From assembly GCA_946481235.1 (NCBI GenBank), contig CAMLME010000011.1, forward strand, positions 1 to 20,673: 20,673 bases of DNA, written 5' to 3'. The translations under genes and the position numbers were made by a program. Under the pieces are notes generated by a model, which worked only from the letters and a program-made list of their open reading frames with translations, had not been told where the DNA came from and made no database searches. Below are positions 8,052-17,668 of this stretch, one piece after another. How positions within the stretch are numbered: the first letter of the stretch is position 1; the number at the start of each line of letters is the position of its first letter. The stretch comes from an uncultured Methylobacillus sp. (GTDB lineage: Bacteria > Pseudomonadota > Gammaproteobacteria > Burkholderiales > Methylophilaceae).

Positions 8052-9451
8052 TCCCCGCCCTTTTTCGTACGCTTTTCCTTGAGCGAAGCCTCTCGGTGCT
8101 CGACCCGTCCACGCGTATCCTTTTCGAAGACATTGCAGCCCCACTGCAACTCCTCGTCCTGACTGTACCGTTTCTTCAATTGCCAGGCGATTTGCGCACG
8201 GGCGAGCTCTACTCCCAGGTAAAACGCGTGGGAAGCATCATCATCGACCTTGAGATGCGGATACAACCGGAATGGATCGATATCGCGAAAAAGTCCGTCG
8301 CGGTTATAAATACTGACGCCTTCTTCACTGACCTGAATGCGAAAGCTCGGATCCTTGATTTGCGCGGCAATTTCGGCAATCTCTTCTTCGGAATAGGAAA
8401 ACGGGCGGCGGTCATGCAGGCCAAGCAGCCCATCGGAATAGTCGCGTGGCAGGCGTTTATCTTCATGTGCGGCGTACATCATTCTGCGTGCAATATCGGC
8501 TTCCGAAATTGCGCTGGCAGCATGCGGACTGACAGCAGTCGTAAGCACTGCATTCAACTTCAGCTCGGCAATAATGCCGAAGAGCATGGCATTGATGCCG
8601 GTGGTATCGGCATCGGTCAACTCAGTCAGATTGCCGACACCCATCATGATCTGGATGGCAGGATAGCGCTTGCGCAGGCGGTGATAGCGAACGATGGATT
8701 CCGTCAGGCCAAACGGGATCGGATCAAGGATAGCGTCGGCAATAAAGGGTTTCCCCTTGGCGAGCATGGCATCGATTGCACGATACAAAGACGGCAGGCT
8801 TCCCGACTTCGCTGGAATCAGAACTGGTGTCGCTGCCACTTCATCGGCAATCCACAGCGTTTTTTCAGTGAGGCTAAGCAGGTAATCGGCACCCGCCTTG
8901 TCGGCACGCAACAAATCATCTGAAACGAGCGAGTCGACACTTACTAGATGCCCGGCGGCTTTCAAAGCACGAACGGAATCTTCCAGATGCGGGAAAGGCG
9001 TATTGGGTAGGCAGCCAAGGTCGATGACGTTCGCGCCCTGCTGCCGATACCTTTCAGCCTTGGCAAGAATGCCATCGACCGTTAGCTGAGGCGCTTCGAC
9101 GATCTCGGCGAAGATACTGACTTCATAGTGTGAAAGATCGGGCGCCTTTCCTCCGCGACCGAAATACTGAGGCAAATCCTTGAGGTCTTCCGGGCCGCGC
9201 TGCACGGGGACACCGTACTTTTGGACCAGAGGCTCTAGATCGCCACGGCAAAGACCGGGCACGACGATGCGATCCGCTCCACGGGCATCCGCCAGTCGAC
9301 GGGCGATGAATTCGGGAGTCATCAGTGCCGCCACGGAGATGCCGAGTTGGGCCACTTGATAATCGAACGGTGCAGGCTGCATCTCAGCCAGCACCTTGTG
9401 CAGGCTTTTCTCGGCCAGCTTGCCGGTCAGGAAGAGGAGATTTTCAGCCAT
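8048..9451 (-). CDS. DUF6513 / dihydropteroate synthase-related protein (H4MPT biosynthesis)
   Basis: This 467-aa protein has an N-terminal domain of about 110 residues (opening MAENLLFLTGKLAEKSL, with a Rossmann-like DRIVVPGLCRGD) followed by a TIM-barrel related to pterin-binding dihydropteroate synthases (about 113-330). Barrel landmarks are NVIDLGCLP (141-149), VSVDSLVSDD (170-179), ADAILDPIPFG (238-248) and MMGVGNLTELTDADTTGINA (269-288). Archaeal relatives fall in a dihydropteroate-synthase-related family found where classical FolP is missing. The natural inference is that it joins the pterin diphosphate to the ribofuranosylaminobenzene unit of H4MPT. The C-terminal region (about 330-467) is a charged extension rich in Lys and Glu. 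Its ATG lies 25 bp inside dmrB and its stop overlaps the DUF447 start. Family membership is secure; the reaction is inferred. Confidence 0.9.
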   Translation of the reverse strand: MAENLLFLTGKLAEKSLHKVLAEMQPAPFDYQVAQLGISVAALMTPEFIARRLADARGADRIVVPGLCRGDLEPLVQKYGVPVQRGPEDLKDLPQYFGRGGKAPDLSHYEVSIFAEIVEAPQLTVDGILAKAERYRQQGANVIDLGCLPNTPFPHLEDSVRALKAAGHLVSVDSLVSDDLLRADKAGADYLLSLTEKTLWIADEVAATPVLIPAKSGSLPSLYRAIDAMLAKGKPFIADAILDPIPFGLTESIVRYHRLRKRYPAIQIMMGVGNLTELTDADTTGINAMLFGIIAELKLNAVLTTAVSPHAASAISEADIARRMMYAAHEDKRLPRDYSDGLLGLHDRRPFSYSEEEIAEIAAQIKDPSFRIQVSEEGVSIYNRDGLFRDIDPFRLYPHLKVDDDASHAFYLGVELARAQIAWQLKKRYSQDEELQWGCNVFEKDTRGRVEHREASLKEKRTKKGGE

Positions 9452-9978
9452 TCCATGCGTTTCTGGATGGCAGATTCGAGTTCCGCCATGTCGGCGACTA
9501 CCGTGGTTTCCTCGAATGTTTTCAGCTTCTGCATGTTTTCGAGGTCAATTCGGCGTGGGTAAACCTTAACTGTATGTTCGCGCGGTGCCTCGGACTCCAG
9601 CTCCGGCTCGGTATCGCAGGCAAACACGATACTCGGCACGCGGCATTTGCCGGCCTGAGCAAAGATATTGGTCACCAGGTTATCCGAAATGCCGTACACC
9701 ATTTTTGCGATGGTATTGGAGCTGGTCGGCGCGATGACGACCGTGTGATAAACGCCGTGATAGAACAGCTCGACCGGCACCGAGCTCGCCGTCTTGTCCT
9801 GAAAAACACGCCCGACGTTATGCTGGTATCCATACTGCTGCAGAATTTCTGCCGCTGCCTTGCTCAGGAAGAGATCGACATCTTCCAGACGACTGAAAAT
9901 ATCGATGCATTCCTTCAAATAATGGCCGGAACCGGTAAGCGCCCAGGCCAGCCGCTGCTTTTCGTTTTTAAGAGACAC
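9427..9978 (-). CDS. dmrB: Dihydromethanopterin reductase (acceptor), flavoprotein DmrB
   Basis: This is an FMN-dependent flavoprotein of the HFCD/UbiX-like fold that reduces dihydromethanopterin to H4MPT, the last step of cofactor synthesis. Visible motifs are ALTGSGHYLKE (13-23) for the phosphate-binding loop, VDLFLSKAAAEIL (34-46), and the flavoprotein signature APTSSNTIAKMVYGISDNLVTN (83-104). Length is 183 aa. The start is GTG (complement of 9976-9978), only 3 bp after the purA stop; no in-frame ATG lies near the N-terminus, so GTG is preferred. The 3' end overlaps the DUF6513 gene by 25 bp. The closest alternatives are archaeoflavoprotein or other Flavoprotein-family decarboxylases, but the neighbours favour DmrB. 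Confidence 0.87.
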   Translation of the reverse strand: MSLKNEKQRLAWALTGSGHYLKECIDIFSRLEDVDLFLSKAAAEILQQYGYQHNVGRVFQDKTASSVPVELFYHGVYHTVVIAPTSSNTIAKMVYGISDNLVTNIFAQAGKCRVPSIVFACDTEPELESEAPREHTVKVYPRRIDLENMQKLKTFEETTVVADMAELESAIQKRMEWLKISSS

Positions 9979-9981
9979 GTC

Positions 9982-11319
<1,338 letters not shown>

Positions 11320-12474
11320 TTAATTTGCAATGACTTCCCAAGCGGTACCCTGCTGCACCAGCAATCTGTCGCAATCAAGCTCGGCCCGGTGCATTTCATG
11401 CCCTGGAAGATCGATGATGACCACTTCACCGGCTGCTCGTAAAGCGGCAATTTTCTGTTGCAGCTCCGCACTGTCGGCATAAGGCGCAAGGATGGCCTTA
11501 CCGTTAGTTGCCGCAGGCAGGGCCGTTGCCAAACCGCGCAAATCGAGACTGAACCCCGTTGCCGGTCGCGCGCGGCCGAAAGCAGAGCCGACTTCATCAT
11601 AACGTCCACCCAGTGCGAGCGGTCCTGAATAACCCTGGGCATAGGCGGCAAACACCATGCCGCTGTGATAGTGATAACCGCGCAATTCGGCGAGATCGAA
11701 TGAAACCTGCACCTTCAAGCCTTGAAATTGCTGCGCTACACGGCGCAAATCGAGCAATGCCTGCCGAATTTCCGCATATTGCGGAAGACGTTGCTCAGCC
11801 GCATCCAATACCTCGATCCCGCCACTAAGATCTGCCAGCGCAAGGAAAGCCTGCCTGACGTCGTCAGCGAGATCGGCCATCAACTCCGTCATTTCAGACT
11901 TGTCTTTGCTTTGCAGGGCCGTGAGCAAACTTTGCTCCTGCTCCCGCGCGATACCCGCATGTTCGATCAGGCTACGGAAAATGCCGACGTGACTGAAGTC
12001 AATCTGCAGACCGATGACTCCTACCGATTGCAATCCCTGCACCAGAAGACGCTGAATTTCAATATCGCTCTCCACGCCAGCATGGCCAAACAATTCGGCT
12101 CCGACCTGCAGAGGTTCACGCGTCTGGGCCAAGCCATCCGGGCGAGTTCGTAGAACGCTGCCTGCATAGCACAACCTTGTGACGCCTTGCCTGTTAAGCA
12201 AATGCGCGTCGATACGAGCAGCCTGGGGGGTAATGTCCGCACGCACGCCCATCAGGCGTCCAGTCAGCAGGTCGACGACCTTGAACGTGGCCAGGTCGAG
12301 ATCATGGCCGGCTCCTGTCGTCAGCGATTCCAGATATTCCAGCATAGGCGGAATCACCAGCTGGTAGCCGTGAACATGGAACAGGTCAAGCAGCTTGCGC
12401 CGCATCTGCTCCATGCGTGCGGCCTCGGCAGGCAGCACGTCTTCGATATATTCGGGGAGTAACCAGTTACGCAT
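11320..12474 (-). CDS. hisZ: ATP phosphoribosyltransferase regulatory subunit HisZ
   Basis: HisZ is a catalytically inactive histidyl-tRNA-synthetase paralogue that forms an octamer with the short form of HisG and allows histidine feedback control of the first step of histidine synthesis. The 384-aa product begins MRNWLLPEYIEDVLPAEA and shows class-II synthetase-like motifs: GYQLVIPPMLEYLESL, MGVRADITPQAARID and LRTRPDGLAQTREPLQVGAELFG. It has no anticodon-binding domain, which fits HisZ rather than HisS. Its presence predicts a short-form hisG elsewhere in the genome. It lies 8 bp after the DUF2065 gene and 24 bp before purA, the standard betaproteobacterial order. No strong Shine-Dalgarno is seen. 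Confidence 0.95.
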   Translation of the reverse strand: MRNWLLPEYIEDVLPAEAARMEQMRRKLLDLFHVHGYQLVIPPMLEYLESLTTGAGHDLDLATFKVVDLLTGRLMGVRADITPQAARIDAHLLNRQGVTRLCYAGSVLRTRPDGLAQTREPLQVGAELFGHAGVESDIEIQRLLVQGLQSVGVIGLQIDFSHVGIFRSLIEHAGIAREQEQSLLTALQSKDKSEMTELMADLADDVRQAFLALADLSGGIEVLDAAEQRLPQYAEIRQALLDLRRVAQQFQGLKVQVSFDLAELRGYHYHSGMVFAAYAQGYSGPLALGGRYDEVGSAFGRARPATGFSLDLRGLATALPAATNGKAILAPYADSAELQQKIAALRAAGEVVIIDLPGHEMHRAELDCDRLLVQQGTAWEVIAN

Positions 12475-12482
12475 ACGTATTT

Positions 12483-12668
12483 TCAGCGAAGAACGAACAA
12501 CAGCGTCAGCCCGCCGGCCATGGAGGCCATGCCGACGAAACGCAATTGCCCGTCATTGAGATCGATCATGCGCTGGAATGTCTGGCGCCACACACGCGGC
12601 GCCAGAAAAGGCAACGCGCCTTCCAGCACAAGCATCAGGCCAAAAGCCATGAACAGCGGATTATCCAA
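12483..12668 (-). CDS. DUF2065 (YjeT-like) small inner-membrane protein
   Basis: This is a 61-aa protein with two hydrophobic segments (about 4-20 and 43-60) joined by a basic/polar loop, so probably two membrane passes. It resembles E. coli YjeT, which occupies the equivalent place after hflC: LMLVLEGALPFLAP aligns with YjeT's LVLVLEGLGPMLYP. The start is TTG (complement of 12666-12668), 3 bp after the hflC stop; alignment of the first ten residues to YjeT supports it over the internal ATG at codon 7. Its function is unknown; the constant link to hflKC suggests a membrane-quality-control role, which is inference. Confidence 0.88.
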   Translation of the reverse strand: MDNPLFMAFGLMLVLEGALPFLAPRVWRQTFQRMIDLNDGQLRFVGMASMAGGLTLLFVLR

Positions 12669-12671
12669 GAC

Positions 12672-13547
12672 TTACTTTCTACCGCCGGCATCTCGCATGT
12701 ACTTGAAGAACTCCGAATCCGGCTGTAAGACCAGCACGTCGCTCTTGTTCTTGAAGCTGTTGCGATAAGCATCCAGGCTTCGATAGAAAGCGTAGAACTC
12801 GGGATTCCTGCTATATGCGGAAGCATAAATTTCCGAAGCGCGGCCATCGCCTTCGCCCTTGATGCGCTGGGCATCGCGATAAGCTTCGGCAATAATTACC
12901 TCGCGCTGTTTATCGGCATCAGCGCGGATTTTTTCGGCTGCGCCCGCGCCTTGCGACCGCAGGTCGTTGGCTACGCGCTTACGCTCTGCCTCCATGCGCT
13001 GGTAGACAGACTCGCTAACCTCTTCCGGCAAGTCAACACGCTTGAGGCGTACATCCAGCACTTCGATGCCCATCTGACGCGCTTCCTTGTCGGCCTTCTG
13101 GCGCAGGATTTCCATGATCTTGTCACGTTCGCCGGACACAACCTCGTGGATCGTGCGCTTACCGAACTCAGCACGCAGACCGTCATTGACCGTTTGCGCA
13201 AGACGCGCTTCGGCCTGCGCTTCATCACCACCGCGGACGGAAACGTAAAATTTAGCCGGGTCGGCAATACGCCATTTCACGAACGAATCGACCAGAACGT
13301 TCTTTTTCTCGCTGGTAATGAAGCGGTCAGGCTCACCCCAGTCCAGAGTGAGAATGCGTTTTTCGAAAAAACGAACGTTCTCTACCAACGGCATCTTGAA
13401 ATAAAGACCGGGAGACTTCTTTACAGAAACGATCTCGCCCAAGCGGAAAACCATTGCATATTCGCGCTGGTCGACCGTAAAGGCCGACATGCTGAGCATC
13501 AGCAGCGCAACAATCAATCCAATCATCACCGCACCGATATTTCTCAT
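12672..13547 (-). CDS. hflC: FtsH protease modulator HflC
   Basis: HflC is an SPFH/prohibitin-domain inner-membrane protein that assembles with HflK into a large periplasmic cage around the FtsH protease and regulates membrane protein degradation. The 291-aa product has one N-terminal membrane anchor (about 4-24), the SPFH domain starting VDQREYAMVFRLGEI, a helical coiled region rich in charged residues (about 175-245, including QRMEAERKRVANDLRSQGA), and the FYAFYRSLDAYRNSF signature near the C-terminus. The ATG overlaps the hflK stop by 4 bp (ATGA), so the two partners are translationally coupled. Confidence 0.97.
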   Translation of the reverse strand: MRNIGAVMIGLIVALLMLSMSAFTVDQREYAMVFRLGEIVSVKKSPGLYFKMPLVENVRFFEKRILTLDWGEPDRFITSEKKNVLVDSFVKWRIADPAKFYVSVRGGDEAQAEARLAQTVNDGLRAEFGKRTIHEVVSGERDKIMEILRQKADKEARQMGIEVLDVRLKRVDLPEEVSESVYQRMEAERKRVANDLRSQGAGAAEKIRADADKQREVIIAEAYRDAQRIKGEGDGRASEIYASAYSRNPEFYAFYRSLDAYRNSFKNKSDVLVLQPDSEFFKYMRDAGGRK

Positions 13548-14719
13548 GGCCGGCTCTCCCTTTCGCGACTACGGAACGCTTCGCGTGAGCGTTGCGCATT
13601 AATTTCTTCAGTGGTTTGTGCGGGCGCAGCTTGCACAGCGGATTGTGCGGGCGTTGCCTCAACTGTCGCCATCAGCTTGTCCAGCGGCAAATAAAGGAGA
13701 TTTCCGCTGCCACCCTTTTGGTCGACGACGATTTTGCTGACCTTGGAAAGAATCTGCTCCTGCGCATCAAGATAAAGACGACGGCGCGTCACTTCCGGTG
13801 CTTTTTCATACTGATTCAGCACTTGATTGAAACGGCTGGCATCACCTTGTGCTTCATTGATTACACGTACCTTGTAACCTGCGGCCTCTTCCAATAACCG
13901 TGCTGCGGCACCACGTGCCTTAGGAATGATGTCGTTAGCATAGGCCTGACCTTCGTTTTTCTGGCGTTCAAGATCCTGGCCCGCTTTAACTGCATCATCG
14001 AAGGCCGCCTGCACCTGCTCCGGTGGCTGCGCATTCTGCATATTGACGTTGACAATATTGATGCCCGATTTGTAACGATCGAGAATGTCCTGCATCAGCT
14101 TTTTGGCAAGAGCGGCGATTTCGGTACGCCCCTCATACAGCACGAAATCCATCTTGTTCTTGCCGACGATTTCGCGAATCGCCGTTTCCGCCGTGCCGCG
14201 CACCGCGAGTTCGACATCACGGTTGTAGAACAGGAAATCTTCCGGGCTCTTGATGTTGTATTGAACTGCAAATTGCAGATCGATAATATTTTCGTCATCG
14301 GTCAGCATCAGCGATTCGCGCAGTTCCCGAGTGCGGGAACTTCCGTCTTGCCCTGCATTCCGATAACCGACTTCCAGGGTGCGAACCTGCTCCATCGTAA
14401 CCACATTCGCACTTTCAATGGGGAAAGGAATATGCCAGCGAGGTCCCGGCATTGTTGTTTCAACATGCTTGCCAAAGCGCAACACTACGCCGCGGGAACC
14501 TTGATCGACAATATAAAACCCGGTAGCCAGCCAGATAAGCGCAATTAATACAAGTATCGGGATAATGGCGATGCCGCTACCCGAACCCTCAGGCTGATTG
14601 CGCGAGGGGCCTTTGCCAAAAAGGCCATTCAGCTTGCGACTGAACTGGCGCAACATTTCATCCAGATCGGGCGGGCCGTCGTTATTACGCGAACCCCATC
14701 CCGGGTCGTTTGAAGCCAT
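13544..14719 (-). CDS. hflK: FtsH protease modulator HflK
   Basis: HflK is the partner of HflC in the FtsH-regulating complex. The 391-aa protein has a Gly/Pro-rich cytoplasmic N-terminus with the diagnostic GPPDLDEMLRQFSRKL (15-30), one membrane segment (about 50-70), the SPFH domain (YIVDQGSRGVVLRFGKHVET onward) and a helical C-terminal half, ending in a Gln/Ala-rich tail. The start is set by the family-typical WGS...GPPDLDE beginning. It follows hflX by 22 bp and overlaps hflC by 4 bp. Confidence 0.97.
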   Translation of the reverse strand: MASNDPGWGSRNNDGPPDLDEMLRQFSRKLNGLFGKGPSRNQPEGSGSGIAIIPILVLIALIWLATGFYIVDQGSRGVVLRFGKHVETTMPGPRWHIPFPIESANVVTMEQVRTLEVGYRNAGQDGSSRTRELRESLMLTDDENIIDLQFAVQYNIKSPEDFLFYNRDVELAVRGTAETAIREIVGKNKMDFVLYEGRTEIAALAKKLMQDILDRYKSGINIVNVNMQNAQPPEQVQAAFDDAVKAGQDLERQKNEGQAYANDIIPKARGAAARLLEEAAGYKVRVINEAQGDASRFNQVLNQYEKAPEVTRRRLYLDAQEQILSKVSKIVVDQKGGSGNLLYLPLDKLMATVEATPAQSAVQAAPAQTTEEINAQRSREAFRSRERESRP

Positions 14720-14741
14720 GGAATACTCCGATTATGTTTGC

Positions 14742-15869
14742 TTACGCGACTGCATTTACTTGATGGAAAGCGTCCATCAACCTGCGTTGATGCTCTGCCA
14801 GCGCCTGACGAATCAGTTCCATTCCAGCGCCGGATTGAGCGGAAACCCAAACCTTGCGGATTCTACCATATTCATCCCGCTCCAACCCCGGCTCCATACC
14901 TGCAAGATCGATCTTGTTGAGCACCAGCAATTGCGGAACCTGGTCAGCACCGATTTCAGCAAGCACGTAATCCACCTGCTCGATCTGCGCCTCACGACTT
15001 GTGCTCGACACATCGATCACATGCAATAGCATGTCTGCCTGTACCGCCTCCTCAAGTGTCGCACCGAATGCATCCACTAGAGCATGCGGAAGATGTTTTA
15101 TGAACCCGACCGTGTCTGAAAGCACAACCGGGCCGCCATCCGGGATGAATACCTTGCGCGAGGTCGTGTCCAGCGTCGCGAATAACTGATCCGCTGCGTA
15201 AACTCCCGATTGCGTAAGCCGATTGAATAGTGTGGACTTCCCGGCGTTGGTATAGCCGACGAGTGAAACCGACATCACATTCGAGCGCCTGCGCGCTCTA
15301 CGCTGGATGCCGCGCTGCCGCTTCAGCTTCGCCAGTTTTTCCTTGAGGCTTTTGACACGCTCGCGAATCATCCGGCGATCCAGTTCGATTTGCGTTTCAC
15401 CAGGACCGCCACGCATACCGATACCGCCTTTTTGCCGCTCAAGGTGGGTCCAACCGCGTACCAGGCGCGTGGATAGATGTTCCAGCTGCGCCAGCTCCAC
15501 CTGCAATTTACCTTCGAAGCTTTGAGCGCGCTGGGCAAAAATCGCCAGGATCAGGCCCGTTCGATCCACAACCCGGCACTCCAGCTTGCGCTCCAGGTTA
15601 CGTTGTTGCGATGGCGTCAGATCATGATTGAAGACGACGATACGGGAATCGGTAGCGAGCAATACTGCTGCAACCTCTTCCACCTTGCCGCTACCGACAA
15701 AATATGTGGCATCCGGTTTAGGACGCCTGCCTTCGACGCTAGCTCGCACGTCCAGCCCGGCTGTAAATGCCAGCTGACGCAGCTCCTCCAGACTTTCTGC
15801 ATAATCAGTCTCGCCAAAATCGAGACTGACCAGGACGGCGGATTCACCGCCCTCCGGACGATCAAACAT
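14742..15869 (-). CDS. hflX: GTPase HflX (ribosome-splitting factor)
   Basis: HflX is an OBG-HflX GTPase that splits stalled 70S ribosomes under stress. The 375-aa protein has the HflX N-terminal domain (about 1-195), with YFVGSGKVEEV and the GGIGMRGGPGETQIELDRR glycine-rich linker (148-166) ahead of a basic helical hairpin, then the G domain: G1 GYTNAGKST (205-213), G3 DTVGF (252-256) and G4 NKID (318-321). The short C-terminal extension is normal for Proteobacteria. It lies 15 bp after hfq. No tight Shine-Dalgarno spacing is seen (GGAT about 10 nt upstream). Confidence 0.97.
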   Translation of the reverse strand: MFDRPEGGESAVLVSLDFGETDYAESLEELRQLAFTAGLDVRASVEGRRPKPDATYFVGSGKVEEVAAVLLATDSRIVVFNHDLTPSQQRNLERKLECRVVDRTGLILAIFAQRAQSFEGKLQVELAQLEHLSTRLVRGWTHLERQKGGIGMRGGPGETQIELDRRMIRERVKSLKEKLAKLKRQRGIQRRARRRSNVMSVSLVGYTNAGKSTLFNRLTQSGVYAADQLFATLDTTSRKVFIPDGGPVVLSDTVGFIKHLPHALVDAFGATLEEAVQADMLLHVIDVSSTSREAQIEQVDYVLAEIGADQVPQLLVLNKIDLAGMEPGLERDEYGRIRKVWVSAQSGAGMELIRQALAEHQRRLMDAFHQVNAVA

Positions 15870-15884
15870 TCCTTCTATCCGGCA

Positions 15885-16124
15885 TCATTCCTCACCGGCC
15901 GAGCTAGGTGGAATATTCACGGCACGACCTGGAACGATCGTGGAAATCGCATGCTTGTAGACCATTTGCGTGACGGTATTTTTCAACAGAACAACGTATT
16001 GATCGAAGGAATCGATCTGGCCCTGCAACTTGATGCCGTTTACCAGGTAGATCGATACGGGCACGTGCTCCTTACGAAGCGCATTAAGAAATGGGTCTTG
16101 TAATGTCTGCCCTTTGGTGCTCAT
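15885..16124 (-). CDS. hfq: RNA chaperone Hfq
   Basis: Hfq is a hexameric Sm-like RNA chaperone that pairs small RNAs with mRNAs. The 79-aa protein has Q9 and D10 on the proximal face, Y26 and the [11 protein letters not shown] strand on the distal face, Y43 in the Sm1 motif [12 protein letters not shown] and the Sm2 YKHAIST (K57, H58). The C-terminal tail is only about 12 residues (E. coli Hfq is 102 aa). The lateral-rim patch reads RKEH (17-20) instead of RRER. A strong AAGGAG (complement of 16131-16136) supports the start. It is the first gene of the minus-strand run; miaA is not upstream, unlike in E. coli. Confidence 0.98.
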   Translation of the reverse strand: MSTKGQTLQDPFLNALRKEHVPVSIYLVNGIKLQGQIDSFDQYVVLLKNTVTQMVYKHAISTIVPGRAVNIPPSSAGEE

Positions 16125-16161
16125 TGTGTTCTCCTTTTCTTGGAGCTTTAGTTGTTAGTAA

Positions 16162-16201
16162 ACTGTACGTGAATTTTACAGTAGTGGCTATATCCTGATA
16201 G
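16162..16201 (-). promoter_or_regulatory. hfq: Candidate hfq-operon promoter with flanking inverted repeat
   Basis: In the 152-bp hfq/beta-CASP intergenic region, the minus strand reads CTATCA (complement of 16196-16201), a 17-bp spacer, and TAAAAT (complement of 16173-16178), preceded by TG. The -10 is fair and the -35 is poor. An inverted repeat ACTGTA (16162-16167) / TACAGT (16177-16182) with a 9-bp spacer straddles the -10 and could be an operator. No convincing promoter for the + strand gene was identified. Confidence 0.3.
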
Positions 16202-16276
16202 GACTAATCTTGGAACCTAGCAGACTATTTCTAGTTCATTAAATCAAGCCAATTCCATCAAAATCAAGAGGCCTCG

Positions 16277-17668
16277 ATGCAATTAACTTTCTGCGGTGGC
16301 GCTGGCGAAGTGACCGGTTCATGCTATCTGGTTGAAACCGGAAAAAATCACTTCCTGGTCGATTGCGGCATGTTCCAGGGAGGCCGCGATGCAGACCTTA
16401 AAAATCAACGCTTCCCGACCTTCGACCCAGCCTCTATTGATTTCGTTCTGCTGACGCATGCACATATTGATCATTCAGGCATGCTCCCTCGCTTGGTCGC
16501 TCTCGGCTTCCAGGGACCTATCTACACAACTGCTGCCACATCGGAACTGCTTGAAGTCATGTTGCGCGATAGCGCACACATCCAAGCCAAGGAAGCGGAA
16601 TGGGAAGCGAAACATCCAACGCATCGCAACGGACGCAATGGGCAGATGCTGCCATTGTACTCGCTGCAAGACGTCGAAATGACGCTATCCCTGCTCCAGC
16701 CAATTCAATACGGTGCAGCACTTGAGCCTGCTGAAGGCATTCATGCGCGTTTTCACGATGCGGGACATATTCTTGGATCGGCCATCATTGAAGTGCGGGC
16801 CGAAGACAAGAAAATCGTCTTTTCGGGGGATCTCGGCCAACCGGGCCGGCCCATTTTGCGCAGCCCTACGCCCATCGAGCAAGCCGATATCGTATTAATC
16901 GAGTCGACCTACGGCAATCGTCTTCACAAGAATCTCGACGATACGCTGGATGAATTTGTCCGGGTCATCGAGGATACGCTCAACCACAAGCACGGCAACG
17001 TCATCATGCCGGCATTCACTGTCGGTAGGACGCAGGAAATCCTCTATCTGCTGATCGATCTCACACGGCAGCGGCGGCTCAAAAACCTCAAGGTTTATGT
17101 CGATTCACCGCTGGCGCTTGCCGCAACAGAAATCACGATGCGCCACATCGAACTGTTCAATCGCGAAGCACAAGCACTCATGGCGTGGGGGCAGGAGCGG
17201 CGCAAGGAGATGCCTGACATTCGCTTTGTGCAGGAAGTCGAGGAATCAATTGCACTTAACGACATTCGCTCAGGAGCAATCATCATCTCGGCCAGCGGCA
17301 TGTGCGATGCCGGGCGGATCAAGCATCACCTGCGCTATAACCTACGACGACCGGAATGCAGCATTGTCTTTACCGGCTTCCAGGCAACCGGCACGCTTGG
17401 GCGCCGGCTGGTGGATGGCGCAAAGCTGGTCAGGATATTCGGCGAGGAAATTCCGGTGCGTGCCGGCGTCCACACCATCGGCGGCCTGTCCGCCCACGCC
17501 GATCAGGCAGGGCTGCTTGAGTGGCTGGGACACTTCAAACGCGCCCCGCAGCAAACATTTGTCGTACATGGCGAATCCGCCACGGCCATCCAGTTCGCCA
17601 ACCTCATTGATGATCGGCTTGGCTGGAAAGCACGTGTCGCAGACGCGAATGAAACAGTGAATATCTAG
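16277..17668 (+). CDS. Beta-CASP metallo-beta-lactamase, putative ribonuclease
   Basis: This is an MBL-fold protein of the beta-CASP group (CPSF73/Int11/Ysh1-like), a family of zinc-dependent RNA endo/exonucleases. The 463-aa protein carries the metal motif HAHIDH (61-66), further metal ligands H164 in DAGHILGSA and D185 in FSGDLG, then ESTYGNRLH (209-217) and the beta-CASP insert with [11 protein letters not shown] and [12 protein letters not shown]. Motif B is GGLSAHADQ and motif C is VVHGE near the C-terminus. AAGAGG (16266-16271) precedes the ATG by 5 nt. It is divergent from hfq and convergent with gltX. The exact RNA substrate in Proteobacteria is not established. The whole active site is present, so it is probably active. 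Confidence 0.92.
   Translation: MQLTFCGGAGEVTGSCYLVETGKNHFLVDCGMFQGGRDADLKNQRFPTFDPASIDFVLLTHAHIDHSGMLPRLVALGFQGPIYTTAATSELLEVMLRDSAHIQAKEAEWEAKHPTHRNGRNGQMLPLYSLQDVEMTLSLLQPIQYGAALEPAEGIHARFHDAGHILGSAIIEVRAEDKKIVFSGDLGQPGRPILRSPTPIEQADIVLIESTYGNRLHKNLDDTLDEFVRVIEDTLNHKHGNVIMPAFTVGRTQEILYLLIDLTRQRRLKNLKVYVDSPLALAATEITMRHIELFNREAQALMAWGQERRKEMPDIRFVQEVEESIALNDIRSGAIIISASGMCDAGRIKHHLRYNLRRPECSIVFTGFQATGTLGRRLVDGAKLVRIFGEEIPVRAGVHTIGGLSAHADQAGLLEWLGHFKRAPQQTFVVHGESATAIQFANLIDDRLGWKARVADANETVNI

Noticed and set aside
8052..8144. 31-codon N-terminal extension of the DUF447 gene
   Set aside because: It lies wholly inside the upstream gene in another frame; family similarity begins at MIYET with an ATGA overlap.
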